64,000 bases of DNA, taken from the NCBI GenBank assembly GCA_033857955.1, contig JAWVCW010000018.1:1-64000 (forward strand), read 5' to 3'. A program made the translations under genes and the position numbers. A model generated the notes under the pieces. That model saw nothing but the letters and a program-made list of their open reading frames with translations. It did no database searches and was not told where the DNA came from. This DNA comes from Gaiellasilicea sp033857955. Its GTDB lineage: Bacteria > Actinomycetota > Thermoleophilia > Gaiellales > Gaiellaceae. Below are positions 25,803 through 33,913 of this stretch, one piece after another (positions within the stretch are counted from its first letter, which is position 1; each line of letters starts with the position of its first letter).

Positions 25803-26711
25803 ATGGCCGTACGCCGTTGGTCGATCCTCAGTGCAGCAGTTTTCGCCCTCGCGCTCGCGGTCGTCGTCGCGCAGGCTGCGCTCGGCGCGCCGACGCCACC
25901 GCGCTGGATCGTGTTCTCCGCGCACCCGAACGGCGCAACGGGTCCGATCCAGCTGATGCGCGTGCGGACGAACGGCGGCGGTGTCCAGCAGATCACGAAG
26001 GGAAACAAGCCGGCGACCGAGCCGGCGTTCTCGCCCGACGGGACGCGGATCCTCTTCGCGCGCCTGGGCTCCGGGATCTTCCGCATGAACCTCGACGGGA
26101 CGGGCCTGAGGAGGCTGACATCCGGTGCCCGTGACATCTATCCGGTCTGGTCCCCGGACGGCAGGCGGATCGCGTTCCTGCGGCCGTTCCGGGCAGCTTG
26201 GCGCCTCTACGTCATGTCGACGGCCGGAGCCGGCCAGCGGCGCCTGCCGCAGGCGCCGCCGGCGGGCAGGCCGACGTGGATTCCGAACGGCAAGTCCATC
26301 CTCATTCCCTCCGCCGCGGACCTCATCCAGGTCGATTCTCATACCGGGAGGATCCAGAGGTACTTCGGCCTGACGCTCGACCTGCAGACCACGCAGACCG
26401 CGACGGTCTCGCCCGATGCCCGGACGATCGCGTACCTCGGCCCGCGCCTCAGCACGGGCCCTGAAGACTGCGGCGAAGGCCCGTGTCCCCAGTACGCCCT
26501 CTACACGGCGCGCGTTGCCGCGCCCCATCGCGCGCGGCGCATTGTCAACGACACCGGCGCGGCGGGTTGGTCGCCGGACGGAAAGACCCTGGCCTATGTG
26601 CACCAGGGAGCGCTGACGCTGCGGACCGTCGGCACCGGCGCGACGAGGACGATCGCATCGAAGCCTCATCTCGCAGCCGGCGATTCGCCTCCGGCGTGGC
26701 AGCCTCGCTGA
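25803..26711 (+). CDS. Secreted TolB-like beta-propeller protein
   Basis: 302 aa. ATG 25803 follows TTGGAGC; the next residues form a signal peptide (SILSAAVFALALAVVVAQAALG). The rest is PD40-type blades: FSPDGTRILFAR, VWSPDGRRIAFLR, VSPDARTIAYLG, GWSPDGKTLAYV. TolB-like propellers act as periplasmic binding modules; no Pal partner is present here. Similar blades occur in the 1506-aa protein. It is the gene just before the oxidation island and may or may not belong to it. Confidence 0.78.
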   Translation: MAVRRWSILSAAVFALALAVVVAQAALGAPTPPRWIVFSAHPNGATGPIQLMRVRTNGGGVQQITKGNKPATEPAFSPDGTRILFARLGSGIFRMNLDGTGLRRLTSGARDIYPVWSPDGRRIAFLRPFRAAWRLYVMSTAGAGQRRLPQAPPAGRPTWIPNGKSILIPSAADLIQVDSHTGRIQRYFGLTLDLQTTQTATVSPDARTIAYLGPRLSTGPEDCGEGPCPQYALYTARVAAPHRARRIVNDTGAAGWSPDGKTLAYVHQGALTLRTVGTGATRTIASKPHLAAGDSPPAWQPR

Positions 26712-26735
26712 CCGTTTCCCGGCAACCACCTGCTA

Positions 26736-27152
26736 TCAGATGACTCTGAAGATCCCCTTCATGCGAGGCTTGTTCCGGTCGGCCGGAAGGACGCCGCTGT
26801 ACGGAATCGGACCGCGAAAGTCGAGAAAGAGGATGAGCACGCTCTGTTGGTGGGGCTTGAGCGCCTTGCTGAATCCTGTCTGTGTCCCCGTTCCGCGCCG
26901 TTCGTGACCGAGCACGAAGGTGTGTGGCTTCTTGCCGACGTTAACCAGGATGAAGCGGCCGATGGTGCCGCGCTGGGCGATCTTCGGGCTCATGTGGATC
27001 CCGGAATCCGTAATCGTGATCTTGATGTTCGCGACCGGCGGCGGCGCCGTCGTTCGGGGCTGAACCGCGCTCTCTGCCGCGGGTACCAGTGCCACCGCCA
27101 GGATGGCAGCAAGCGCGAAGTGGCGCGACTTCAAGGACGCTGGTGACTTCAC
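26736..27152 (-). CDS. Secreted cupredoxin-fold protein lacking the copper Cys
   Basis: 138 aa from a GTG at 27152. Signal peptide SRHFALAAILAVALVPAAESA. The fold is suggested by ITDSGIHMSPKIAQRGTIGRFILVNVGKKPHTFVLG and a C-terminal MKGIFRV. The His of KPHTF and a late Met remain, but the Cys and second His of the type 1 copper site are absent (PYSGVLPADRNKPRMKG), so it probably does not carry blue copper. Its start overlaps, head to head, the start of the plus-strand PQQ lipoprotein by about 10 bp. Confidence 0.7.
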   Translation of the reverse strand: MKSPASLKSRHFALAAILAVALVPAAESAVQPRTTAPPPVANIKITITDSGIHMSPKIAQRGTIGRFILVNVGKKPHTFVLGHERRGTGTQTGFSKALKPHQQSVLILFLDFRGPIPYSGVLPADRNKPRMKGIFRVI

Positions 27153-28603
27153 GACTCGCAGCGTATCAGGGCCTTCTAGCTTTTCTCGTCAGCGCGAGCC
27201 TCCTCGCCGGGTGCGGCGGTCGCGACGCCGACGCTGTGTGGCGCCTACCGAACCGGGATCTCGCCGGCACGCGGGCTGCAGCCGGATCGGCCATCGATGC
27301 CGGCAACGTCGCCCGGCTCGAAGTTCGGTGGCGATACGGATTGACAGCCGCCCCGACCTACTCGGGCATCCACGCCTCGACTCCGGTGGTGGACGGCGCC
27401 ACCGTCTACGTCCAGGACCTCCAGAGCAACGTCTACGCGCTCGATCGCCCCACCGGGGAGCTGCTCTGGGCGCACCGCTACCGCGCCCCGAACGAGGGGC
27501 CGAACGGGCTCGCGCTCGACGGGGAGCAGGTCTACGGGGCCACCGACTCCGATGCGTTCGCGCTCGACCGGGAAAGCGGCCGCGAGCTCTGGCGGCGCCA
27601 CCTGACGGGTCCGACCGAGCAGTTCGTGGACGTCGCGCCGGTCGTCCGGGACGGTCTCGTCTTCCTGAGCACGATCGGCTTCGCGCCGGGCGGACGCGGC
27701 GCGATCTATGCCCTGGACGCGGGCACCGGTGCGGTCCGCTGGAAGTTCGTCACGATCCGCGACGCGTGGCGGTATCCGCTCGAGGCAGGCGGTGGCGGGC
27801 TCTGGTTTCCGGTCTCCATCGACGGCGAGGGCCGGCTCTACGGCGGCAACTCGAACCCTGCGCCCTGGGGCGGGACACGGACGCGTCCGAACGGCGGCGC
27901 GTTCCCCGGTCCCGCGCTCTGGACAGACTCGCTGCTGGTTCTGCACGCCGAGACCGGCCAGCTGCTCTGGTACGACCAGGTCACGCCGCACGATGTCCGC
28001 GACTACGACTTCCAGGCGACGCCCGTAGTCGCGGGGGAGCTCGTGATCGGCGCCGGCAAGGCCGGCCGTGTGATTGCCTGGGACCGCGGCACGCGCGAGC
28101 GGGTCTGGGAAGCGACGGTCGGCGTGCACCGAAATGACACCGGGCCGCTGCCGCGGCAGCGAGTGACCGTGTGCCCCGGCCTGCTCGGAGGCGTCGAGAC
28201 GCCGATGGCCTTTGCGGACGGCCGCCTGTTCGTCCCGGTCGTCGACCTGTGCGGATGGGGCAGCGCCGTCGACCGCCAAGAGCTGACGAGCCTCGATCCC
28301 TCGCAAGGGAGGGGCCGGCTCGTCGCCCTCGATGCAGCCACGGGACGCACCCTGTGGGAGCGGCAGCTGCCCTCGCCGGACTTCGGCTGCGCGACGGTCT
28401 CGAACGACGTGGTCTTCACGTCGACCTTCGACGGGATGGTGTACGCGCTCGCTACCGGCGACGGGAGGATCCTCTGGCAGGCGCAGATGCGAGCCGGCAT
28501 CAACGCGTGTCCCGCGGTCGTGGGCGACCTCCTCCTCCTCGGCGCAGGAGTCCGGCAGCCGAACGGGGACGTGCCGGAGCTGGTCGCGTTCGGCCTGCCC
28601 TGA
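27143..28603 (+). CDS. PQQ-type beta-propeller lipoprotein
   Basis: 486 aa from GTG 27143. Lipoprotein signal with lipobox LLAGC, so the mature protein is membrane-anchored outside the cytoplasm. Propeller blades of the quinoprotein type follow (VVDGATVYVQDLQSNVYALD; TGELLWAHRY; AWDRGTRERVWEA). The motif TPHDVRDYD aligns with the active-site loop of PQQ alcohol dehydrogenases: Asp287 matches the catalytic Asp and Asp289 the +2 position. At 486 aa it is short for a dehydrogenase (about 600), so it could be a reduced enzyme or a PQQ-fold binding protein. First of three such proteins in the island. Confidence 0.8.
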   Translation: MTSRLAAYQGLLAFLVSASLLAGCGGRDADAVWRLPNRDLAGTRAAAGSAIDAGNVARLEVRWRYGLTAAPTYSGIHASTPVVDGATVYVQDLQSNVYALDRPTGELLWAHRYRAPNEGPNGLALDGEQVYGATDSDAFALDRESGRELWRRHLTGPTEQFVDVAPVVRDGLVFLSTIGFAPGGRGAIYALDAGTGAVRWKFVTIRDAWRYPLEAGGGGLWFPVSIDGEGRLYGGNSNPAPWGGTRTRPNGGAFPGPALWTDSLLVLHAETGQLLWYDQVTPHDVRDYDFQATPVVAGELVIGAGKAGRVIAWDRGTRERVWEATVGVHRNDTGPLPRQRVTVCPGLLGGVETPMAFADGRLFVPVVDLCGWGSAVDRQELTSLDPSQGRGRLVALDAATGRTLWERQLPSPDFGCATVSNDVVFTSTFDGMVYALATGDGRILWQAQMRAGINACPAVVGDLLLLGAGVRQPNGDVPELVAFGLP

Positions 28604-28608
28604 TCTCC

Positions 28609-28641
28609 TTGGCTGGACTCGTTTCTCTTTGACTGGAATCG
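28609..28641 (+). promoter_or_regulatory. Pair of direct repeats upstream of the PQQ dehydrogenase promoter
   Basis: TTGGCTGGACTCG (28609-28621) and TTGACTGGAATCG (28629-28641): 11 of 13 bases identical, repeat distance 20 bp, about two helical turns. Candidate binding site for a dimeric activator or response regulator. Confidence 0.4.
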
Positions 28642-28660
28642 GCTGGGTTGTTCAAGCCGC

Positions 28661-28689
28661 TTGCAGCCATCCGAGCGGAATGAGATAGT
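28661..28689 (+). promoter_or_regulatory. Candidate promoter of the PQQ dehydrogenase
   Basis: TTGCAG (28661-28666), 17-nt spacer, GATAGT (28684-28689). A leader of about 55 nt then leads to AGGAGGG before ATG 28753. Confidence 0.4.
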
Positions 28690-28752
28690 CAGTCATGTCA
28701 CCATCTCGTTAAGAGTCGTCGCCCAGTTGGATCAAGGGCAGGAGGGTCGCTG

Positions 28753-30675
28753 ATGCGCCGTTTCGGTTTGATTTCACTGATGTTCTGTTTGGGAGTGATC
28801 GTGGCTGGAGCGGGATCCGCCTCGGCCAAGGTCGTCATCACTCCATCGCCGGTGTACACGGCCGCCCAGTTGGGTGCCCCTGCCGGGGACAACTGGCTGA
28901 TGCACATGGGCAACTCGAAAGGTCACCGGTACTCGTCGCTGACACAGATCAACAAGACGAACGTCAGCACGCTCAAGCAGGCGTGGAAGATCAACCTCGG
29001 AACGTGCGCCACGAAGGACGCGGCGTGCGGCTCCCTGGAGGCAAACGCAGTCGTCGCCGACGGCGCCTACTACTTCCAGGCACCGAAGGGCGAGGTCTTC
29101 GCGCTCGACGGCGCCACCGGCAAGACGCTCTGGAAGTGGACGCCCACGTACGACGCAGGCTTCAACATCGGTACGGGTGGTCGCAGGCCCGGCGTCGCGA
29201 TCGGTGAGGGCAAGGTCTTCGCGTCGCTCGCCGACGGCAAGATGTACGCACTCGACCAGATGCTCGGCGGCGTGGTCTGGCAGATCGAAGTGACGCCTTG
29301 GCGGACAGGTGGCAAGACCGCATCAGCGCCGATCTACGCCGAAGGAAAGGTCCTGGTCGGCGACGCAGCCGGCGACAACGGCGGCGCCAGCGCCACGATG
29401 CAGGCCTTCTCCGCCGCGAGCGGCGGCCGGCTCTGGTCGTGGAGCGTGATTCCTGGACCCGGACAGCCCGGCTACAAGACGTGGTCGCCCAGCAGCGCGG
29501 CTGTGGCGAAGGGCTTCTCCAACGTGCACTACGGCGGCGGCTCGATGTGGGAGTCACCGCTGATCGACTCGAAGCTCGGCCTCGCCATCTTCGGGACCGG
29601 GAATCCGGTGCCGTGGAACTCCCGCGGGCCCGGCTCGAACCTCTACACGGACTCGATCGTCGCGCTCGACCTGAACACGGGTCAGCTCAAGTGGTACTAC
29701 CAGACCACCCACCACGATCTGTGGGACGCGGACCTGCCGAACAACGGCGTCATGTTCACGTCGAAGTACAAGATCAAGGGGCAGATGGTCTCGCGTCCGG
29801 GCGTCGCCTACGTCAACAAGTACGGGATGACGTTCATCATCGACCGGCAGACGGGCAAACCGCTCCTGCCGATCCCGGAGGTGAAGGTCCCGCAGAGCAC
29901 GTCGCTCGACGTGAACACGTGGCCGACCCAGCCGATTCCGATGGCGGACAACGTGCTCTTCAACAAGCTGGACAAGGACCGGCGGCCCTGCACCGACGGC
30001 AACATCAGCCAGACCAACGCGTACGTCCCGTACGCGACGGCGACGGCGCCGGACGGCAAGCCGTTCAAGATCGGGTGCGTGTACGACCCGTACGACACGA
30101 CGCAGTACGTGGTCCAGCCGTTCGAGATGATGGACTGGCCGGCCAGCTCGTACAGCCCGGAGAACAACACGTTCATCACGTGCGGCGTCACTGACCGGGC
30201 GACTGCCTTCGAGCAGATCCCGTCTGCGTCGCAGGTCAAGGGATCGTTCGGCGGCATCGGCGCCGGCCGGCTCGGTGTCGGGGACACGTCGACATCCAAC
30301 ACCGGCAACTTCTCCGCGCTCAACGTCGCAACCGGCAAGCTGACATTCCACCAGCACTGGCCCGCGCCGTGCTACAGCGGTTCGATGAACACCGCAGGCG
30401 GACTCACGTTCGTCGGCCATCTCGGAACGGGGAACGGCCAGGACGGCAAGGGCTGGCTCGAAGCGATCGACACGAAGACCGGAGCCTCGCTGTGGGCGTC
30501 ACCGCCCATGGACTCGCCGGTCGCCGCGGCACCCGTCACGTATGCGGTGGGCGGCAAGCAGTACGTGTCGGTGGCGGTCGGCGGCCAGAGCCACAACGAT
30601 GTGTCGCGGCCGCTCGGTCTGACGAATCCGGCCCGTCTGCGGGGCGACAGCATCTACACGTTCATGCTGCCGTAA
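28753..30675 (+). CDS. Secreted PQQ-dependent alcohol/sugar dehydrogenase
   Basis: 640 aa, full length for the family, with strong Shine-Dalgarno AGGAGGG. Signal peptide about 1-25. Eight-bladed quinoprotein propeller motifs recur (VFALDGATGKTLWKW; VALDLNTGQLKWYYQ). Active-site loop TTHHDLWDAD: Asp325 is the expected catalytic base and Asp327 the +2 residue. An Asp at +2 occurs in lanthanide-dependent XoxF/ExaF enzymes, but HHDLWDxD also occurs in membrane glucose dehydrogenases, so metal and substrate stay open. No heme CxxCH and no vicinal Cys pair. It oxidises substrate outside the membrane and would need an external electron acceptor, plausibly the cupredoxins encoded next. Confidence 0.9.
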   Translation: MRRFGLISLMFCLGVIVAGAGSASAKVVITPSPVYTAAQLGAPAGDNWLMHMGNSKGHRYSSLTQINKTNVSTLKQAWKINLGTCATKDAACGSLEANAVVADGAYYFQAPKGEVFALDGATGKTLWKWTPTYDAGFNIGTGGRRPGVAIGEGKVFASLADGKMYALDQMLGGVVWQIEVTPWRTGGKTASAPIYAEGKVLVGDAAGDNGGASATMQAFSAASGGRLWSWSVIPGPGQPGYKTWSPSSAAVAKGFSNVHYGGGSMWESPLIDSKLGLAIFGTGNPVPWNSRGPGSNLYTDSIVALDLNTGQLKWYYQTTHHDLWDADLPNNGVMFTSKYKIKGQMVSRPGVAYVNKYGMTFIIDRQTGKPLLPIPEVKVPQSTSLDVNTWPTQPIPMADNVLFNKLDKDRRPCTDGNISQTNAYVPYATATAPDGKPFKIGCVYDPYDTTQYVVQPFEMMDWPASSYSPENNTFITCGVTDRATAFEQIPSASQVKGSFGGIGAGRLGVGDTSTSNTGNFSALNVATGKLTFHQHWPAPCYSGSMNTAGGLTFVGHLGTGNGQDGKGWLEAIDTKTGASLWASPPMDSPVAAAPVTYAVGGKQYVSVAVGGQSHNDVSRPLGLTNPARLRGDSIYTFMLP

Positions 30676-30683
30676 CCACTCGT

Positions 30684-30712
30684 GGGGGCGCCGGTCTTGC
30701 GCCGGCGCCCCC
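30684..30712 (+). terminator. Strong hairpin after the PQQ dehydrogenase
   Basis: 11-bp stem GGGGGCGCCGG / CCGGCGCCCCC, 7-nt loop, no U-tract. Probably a partial terminator or 3' stabiliser separating dehydrogenase and cupredoxin levels. Confidence 0.5.
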
Positions 30713-30743
30713 GAAACAACGTCAACCGAGGAGACGAAGACCG

Positions 30744-31112
30744 ATGAGACGCTTCATAGGGGGGCTCGTGATGGCTGTGCTGGTGGCGGCGGCCCTTGTC
30801 GCGGGGATCGTGGCACCGGGGAGTAGGGCCTCGTCCGACGTCACCACGACGAAGGTGAAGGTGACGGCGTCCGAGTTCAAGTACGTGCTCTCGAGGAAGG
30901 CCGCACCGAAGGGCACGATCGTCTTCACGCTCGTCAACAAGGGCAAGCTCCCGCACGACTTCAAGATCGCGGGCAAGAGGACCGCGAAGATCGGGCCGGG
31001 GAAGACTGCAACGCTGAAGGTGACAATCGCAACGAAGAGCAAGCGTCCCTACCTGTGCACCATCCCTGGGCACGCGGCGGCCGGCATGAAAGGCGTGTTC
31101 GCGGTGGGCTGA
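30744..31112 (+). CDS. Secreted blue-copper (cupredoxin) protein
   Basis: 122 aa from ATG 30744, with GAGGAG upstream. Signal peptide about 1-32. A plastocyanin/azurin-like domain carries a complete type 1 copper site: His in LPHDFKI, then Cys, His and Met in YLCTIPGHAAAGM. Such proteins shuttle single electrons in the periplasm or at the cell surface. Directly downstream of a PQQ dehydrogenase it is the obvious candidate acceptor, in place of the cytochrome cL used by methylotrophic proteobacteria. It shares the SEFKYV motif with the next gene. Confidence 0.9.
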   Translation: MRRFIGGLVMAVLVAAALVAGIVAPGSRASSDVTTTKVKVTASEFKYVLSRKAAPKGTIVFTLVNKGKLPHDFKIAGKRTAKIGPGKTATLKVTIATKSKRPYLCTIPGHAAAGMKGVFAVG

Positions 31113-31114
31113 GC

Positions 31115-31120
31115 TACGCT
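31115..31120 (+). promoter_or_regulatory. -10 hexamer before the double cupredoxin gene
   Basis: TACGCT, 34 nt before ATG 31155, leaving a short leader with GGGGGAAGG. Confidence 0.3.
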
Positions 31121-31154
31121 TCGACCACGTCCACCACGGGGGAAGGATTTCCAC

Positions 31155-31901
31155 ATGAGGAGAATCAAGATCAGGCGAGTCGCAGGGGTCACCGGGCTGA
31201 CGACGCTCGCGCTCGTAGGAGTGCTCGCAGGAGTGTTCCTGCCGGCCGGCGGGGCGAGCACAAAGGCGCCGGACGCGATCTCGCGCATCACCGTGAAGGC
31301 GTCCGAGTTCAAGTACGTCTTCTCGAAGCGACGCGTCCCCACGGGGACGGTGATCTTCACCGTCGTGAACAAGGGCAAGATCTCGCACGACTTCAAGATC
31401 GGCGGCAAGAAGACCCGCACGCTTGCTCCCGGCAAGTCCCAGAAGCTGACCGTGAAGTTCGCGAAGAAGGGCCAGTACGCCTTCCTCTGCACGCTCTTCG
31501 GTCACGCCAAGGCAGGGATGAAGGGGAAGTTCGCGGTCGCCACGGCTCCTGTCGTGCCGCCGCCGGGGACGACGACGAAGCCGCCGACCACGACGACGAC
31601 ACCGCCGCCTACCGGCACGGTCGGTAGCGGGAACACGACCGTCACCGTCGGCATGTTCGAGTACGGGTTCAACCTCTCCCAGAAGTCCCTCCCGTCGGGC
31701 CAGGTGACGTTCGTGATCACGAACAACGGGAGCGAAGTGCACAACTTCGCCCTCCCGGGTGTGAAGGCTGGCGCGATCATCGGGCCCGGCCAGACCGAAA
31801 CATGGACGGTCGGCCTGCCGCCGCAGAACTACAACTACGTCTGTGACGTCCCGTTCCATGTCGACCGCGGCATGGTGGGAAGCCTGTCCGTCACACCTTG
31901 A
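31155..31901 (+). CDS. Secreted tandem double cupredoxin
   Basis: 248 aa. Signal peptide about 1-35. Domain 1 (about 40-130) has the full copper set: His in ISHDFKI, then Cys-His-Met in FLCTLFGHAKAGM. A Thr/Pro-rich linker (about 135-155) leads to domain 2 (about 157-248) with His in VHNFALPG and Cys-His-Met in YVCDVPFHVDRGM. Both sites look competent, so one polypeptide could hold two copper centres. Domain 1 resembles the preceding single cupredoxin; domain 2 is more distant. Likely part of the electron path from the PQQ enzymes. Confidence 0.9.
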   Translation: MRRIKIRRVAGVTGLTTLALVGVLAGVFLPAGGASTKAPDAISRITVKASEFKYVFSKRRVPTGTVIFTVVNKGKISHDFKIGGKKTRTLAPGKSQKLTVKFAKKGQYAFLCTLFGHAKAGMKGKFAVATAPVVPPPGTTTKPPTTTTTPPPTGTVGSGNTTVTVGMFEYGFNLSQKSLPSGQVTFVITNNGSEVHNFALPGVKAGAIIGPGQTETWTVGLPPQNYNYVCDVPFHVDRGMVGSLSVTP

Positions 31902-31907
31902 CCACGT

Positions 31908-31945
31908 CCTCCGGGAAGGCCGCCCTCGGGTGGCCTTCCCGGAGG
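31908..31945 (+). terminator. Long hairpin between cupredoxin and moxR genes
   Basis: Perfect 14-bp stem CCTCCGGGAAGGCC / GGCCTTCCCGGAGG with a 10-nt loop. The 3' arm contains the only GGAGG before moxR, so read-through transcripts would hide it, while a transcript begun at the TACGAT (31953) would lack it. Confidence 0.6.
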
Positions 31946-31952
31946 GCTGGTC

Positions 31953-31958
31953 TACGAT
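31953..31958 (+). promoter_or_regulatory. -10 hexamer for the mxaRSACKL-like operon
   Basis: TACGAT, seven bases before ATG 31966. Supports that ATG over the one at 31957, which overlaps the hexamer. Confidence 0.45.
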
Positions 31959-31965
31959 GGCCGAC

Positions 31966-32994
31966 ATGACGAGCGTTGAGCGGGACGCGGCGGAATCGGG
32001 CGCGCTCGGCAGAGCGACCGAGCTCACGCGCAGGCTGCTCGACAACATCGAGACGGTCGTGCACGGCAAGCACGAGGAGGTCTCCCTGGTGCTCGCCTCG
32101 CTCGCCTGCGAAGGCCATGTGCTCCTCGAGGACGTGCCCGGGACGGCCAAGACCGTCCTCGCGCGGGCGCTTGCGGGCTCCGTCGAGGGCGCAACAGTGT
32201 CCCGGATCCAGTGCACGCCGGACCTGCAGCCCACCGACGTCACGGGCCTCTCGGTCTGGGACCCGCAGGATCGGCGGTTCGAGTTCCGCCCGGGCCCGAT
32301 CTTCGCGAACGTCCTCCTCGTCGACGAGATCAACCGCGCGCTGCCGAAGGCCCAGTCGGCGCTGCTCGAAGGGATGGCCGAGCGTCAGGTCACTGTCGAC
32401 GGGGAGAGCCGGCCGCTGCCCAGTCCCTTTTTCCTGATCGCCACCGAGAACTCGATCGAGCAAGAGGGCACGTTTCCCCTGCCGGAAGCGCAGCTCGACC
32501 GCTTCTTTCTCCGTACCTCGCTCGGGTACCCGACGGTCGAGCAGGAGCTCGAGATCCTCGACAACCAACTGCACGGGCACCCGCTCACCCGGCTGAGGCC
32601 GGTCGTCGCCATCGAGGATCTCGCCGACCTCGTCGCAGCGGTCGAGGAGGTCTACATCGATCCGCTGCTGAAGCGCTGGGCCGTCGAGCTCGTCCGGGCC
32701 ACACGCGAGCTCGAGCAGGTCGAGGTCGGCGCGTCCGTGCGCGCCAGCCTCTCGCTCGAACGGGCAGTGCGGGCCTGGGCGCTCTTCGCCGGCCGGAGCT
32801 ACGTCGTACCGGCCGACGTGGAGCGGCTCTTCGAGCCCGTCGTCGGCCACCGGCTCGTGCTCGGGGTCGACTTCGCGGTCGACGCCGAGTCCCTCGACCG
32901 GAAGCAGCTCGGCCATGTGATCTGGGACGCCTGCCTCGCCCGCGCCCCGAGGCCGCAGCCGGACTGGGACGAGGACCGCTTCGGGAGGCACTAG
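31966..32994 (+). CDS. MoxR/MxaR-type AAA+ ATPase
   Basis: 342 aa. Walker A VPGTAKTVLARA, Walker B LLVDEINRALPKAQSALLEGMAE, sensor 1 IATENSIEQEGTFPLPEAQLDRF, C-terminal lid. MoxR ATPases act with VWA proteins as metal- or cofactor-insertion chaperones. It heads a six-gene run with overlapping ends: MoxR, DUF58, single-helix protein, VWA, small TM protein, VWA. That is the order of mxaR-S-A-C-K-L of methylotrophs, where the set is needed to put Ca2+ into methanol dehydrogenase. A 925-aa PQQ protein is coupled to the end of the run. Confidence 0.92.
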   Translation: MTSVERDAAESGALGRATELTRRLLDNIETVVHGKHEEVSLVLASLACEGHVLLEDVPGTAKTVLARALAGSVEGATVSRIQCTPDLQPTDVTGLSVWDPQDRRFEFRPGPIFANVLLVDEINRALPKAQSALLEGMAERQVTVDGESRPLPSPFFLIATENSIEQEGTFPLPEAQLDRFFLRTSLGYPTVEQELEILDNQLHGHPLTRLRPVVAIEDLADLVAAVEEVYIDPLLKRWAVELVRATRELEQVEVGASVRASLSLERAVRAWALFAGRSYVVPADVERLFEPVVGHRLVLGVDFAVDAESLDRKQLGHVIWDACLARAPRPQPDWDEDRFGRH

Positions 32995-32998
32995 CTTG

Positions 32999-33913
32999 GT
33001 GACGGCGGTGCGGACCTTTCCGCTCGTCCCGCGACGGCGGTTCGTCGGCGTCTCTTTCGGGCGGCAGCGGAGCCTTCGCCGCGGCCAGGGCGACGAGGTC
33101 GTGGGCTCGCGGCCCTACCGGCCCGGCGACCACGTCGCGTGGATCGACTGGGCCGCCTCCGCGCGGCTCTCGGCTGCCCGCGGGACCGATGAGTTCGTCG
33201 TCCGCGAGTACCTCGCCCAGGAGGCGCCGCGGGCGACGATCCTCGTCGACCGGCGGGCGTCGCTCGGCCTCTTCGGACCGGAGACGCCATGGCTCGACAA
33301 GGCTGCGGCCGTGCGCTCGGCGGGCGAGGCGATCGCGGCGAGCGCCGTCGAGGCGCTCGGTGAGGTGGCCTATCTCGACCACGCGGCACCCGCTGGGCAC
33401 GCCTTCTGGCTGCCGCCTGCGGGCCGGCGCCGCATTGCGGACATCCGCGCTCGCCTCGGCGAAGCACCGTTCACAGCTCCTCCACATGCGCTCGAGCTGG
33501 GGCTCCAGACGCTGCTCCGCCACGGTCACGTCCTCCCGCCGGGCAGCTTCGTGTTCGTCCTCTCGGACTATCTGGCGCCGATCCGGCCGGCGGAGTGGGT
33601 GCGGCTGCGCGCTCTCCGCTGGGACGTCGTGCCGGTCGTCGTCCAGGATCCGACCTGGGAGCAGAGCTTCCCGGACGTGCGTGGCGTCGTCGTGCCGTTC
33701 GCCGATCCGGCGACGGGGGCGGTCGCGCCGACGCGGTTCACGCGCCGCGAGGTGCGCGATCGTGCACTCCAGCACGAGCAGCGCCTCGACCGGTGCCTGC
33801 GGACGTTTCGCCACCTCGGCTTCGACCCGGTCGTCGTCGGCACCGAGGACGGGGTCCCGCCGCTCGCGGTCTGGGCGGCCCGCAGGCAGGCGCTACGGCG
33901 GCGGGCCGCATGA
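32999..33913 (+). CDS. DUF58 protein, MxaS-like
   Basis: 304 aa from GTG 32999 (TTG 32996 is also in frame). DUF58 core: GSRPYRPGDHVAWIDWAASARLSAARGTDEFVVREY, followed by a degenerate VWA-like fold (TILVDRRASLGLFG; FVFVLSDY). DUF58 proteins partner MoxR ATPases. No TM segment is evident. Located four bases after moxR and coupled by ATGA to the next gene, the position of mxaS. Confidence 0.88.
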   Translation: MTAVRTFPLVPRRRFVGVSFGRQRSLRRGQGDEVVGSRPYRPGDHVAWIDWAASARLSAARGTDEFVVREYLAQEAPRATILVDRRASLGLFGPETPWLDKAAAVRSAGEAIAASAVEALGEVAYLDHAAPAGHAFWLPPAGRRRIADIRARLGEAPFTAPPHALELGLQTLLRHGHVLPPGSFVFVLSDYLAPIRPAEWVRLRALRWDVVPVVVQDPTWEQSFPDVRGVVVPFADPATGAVAPTRFTRREVRDRALQHEQRLDRCLRTFRHLGFDPVVVGTEDGVPPLAVWAARRQALRRRAA

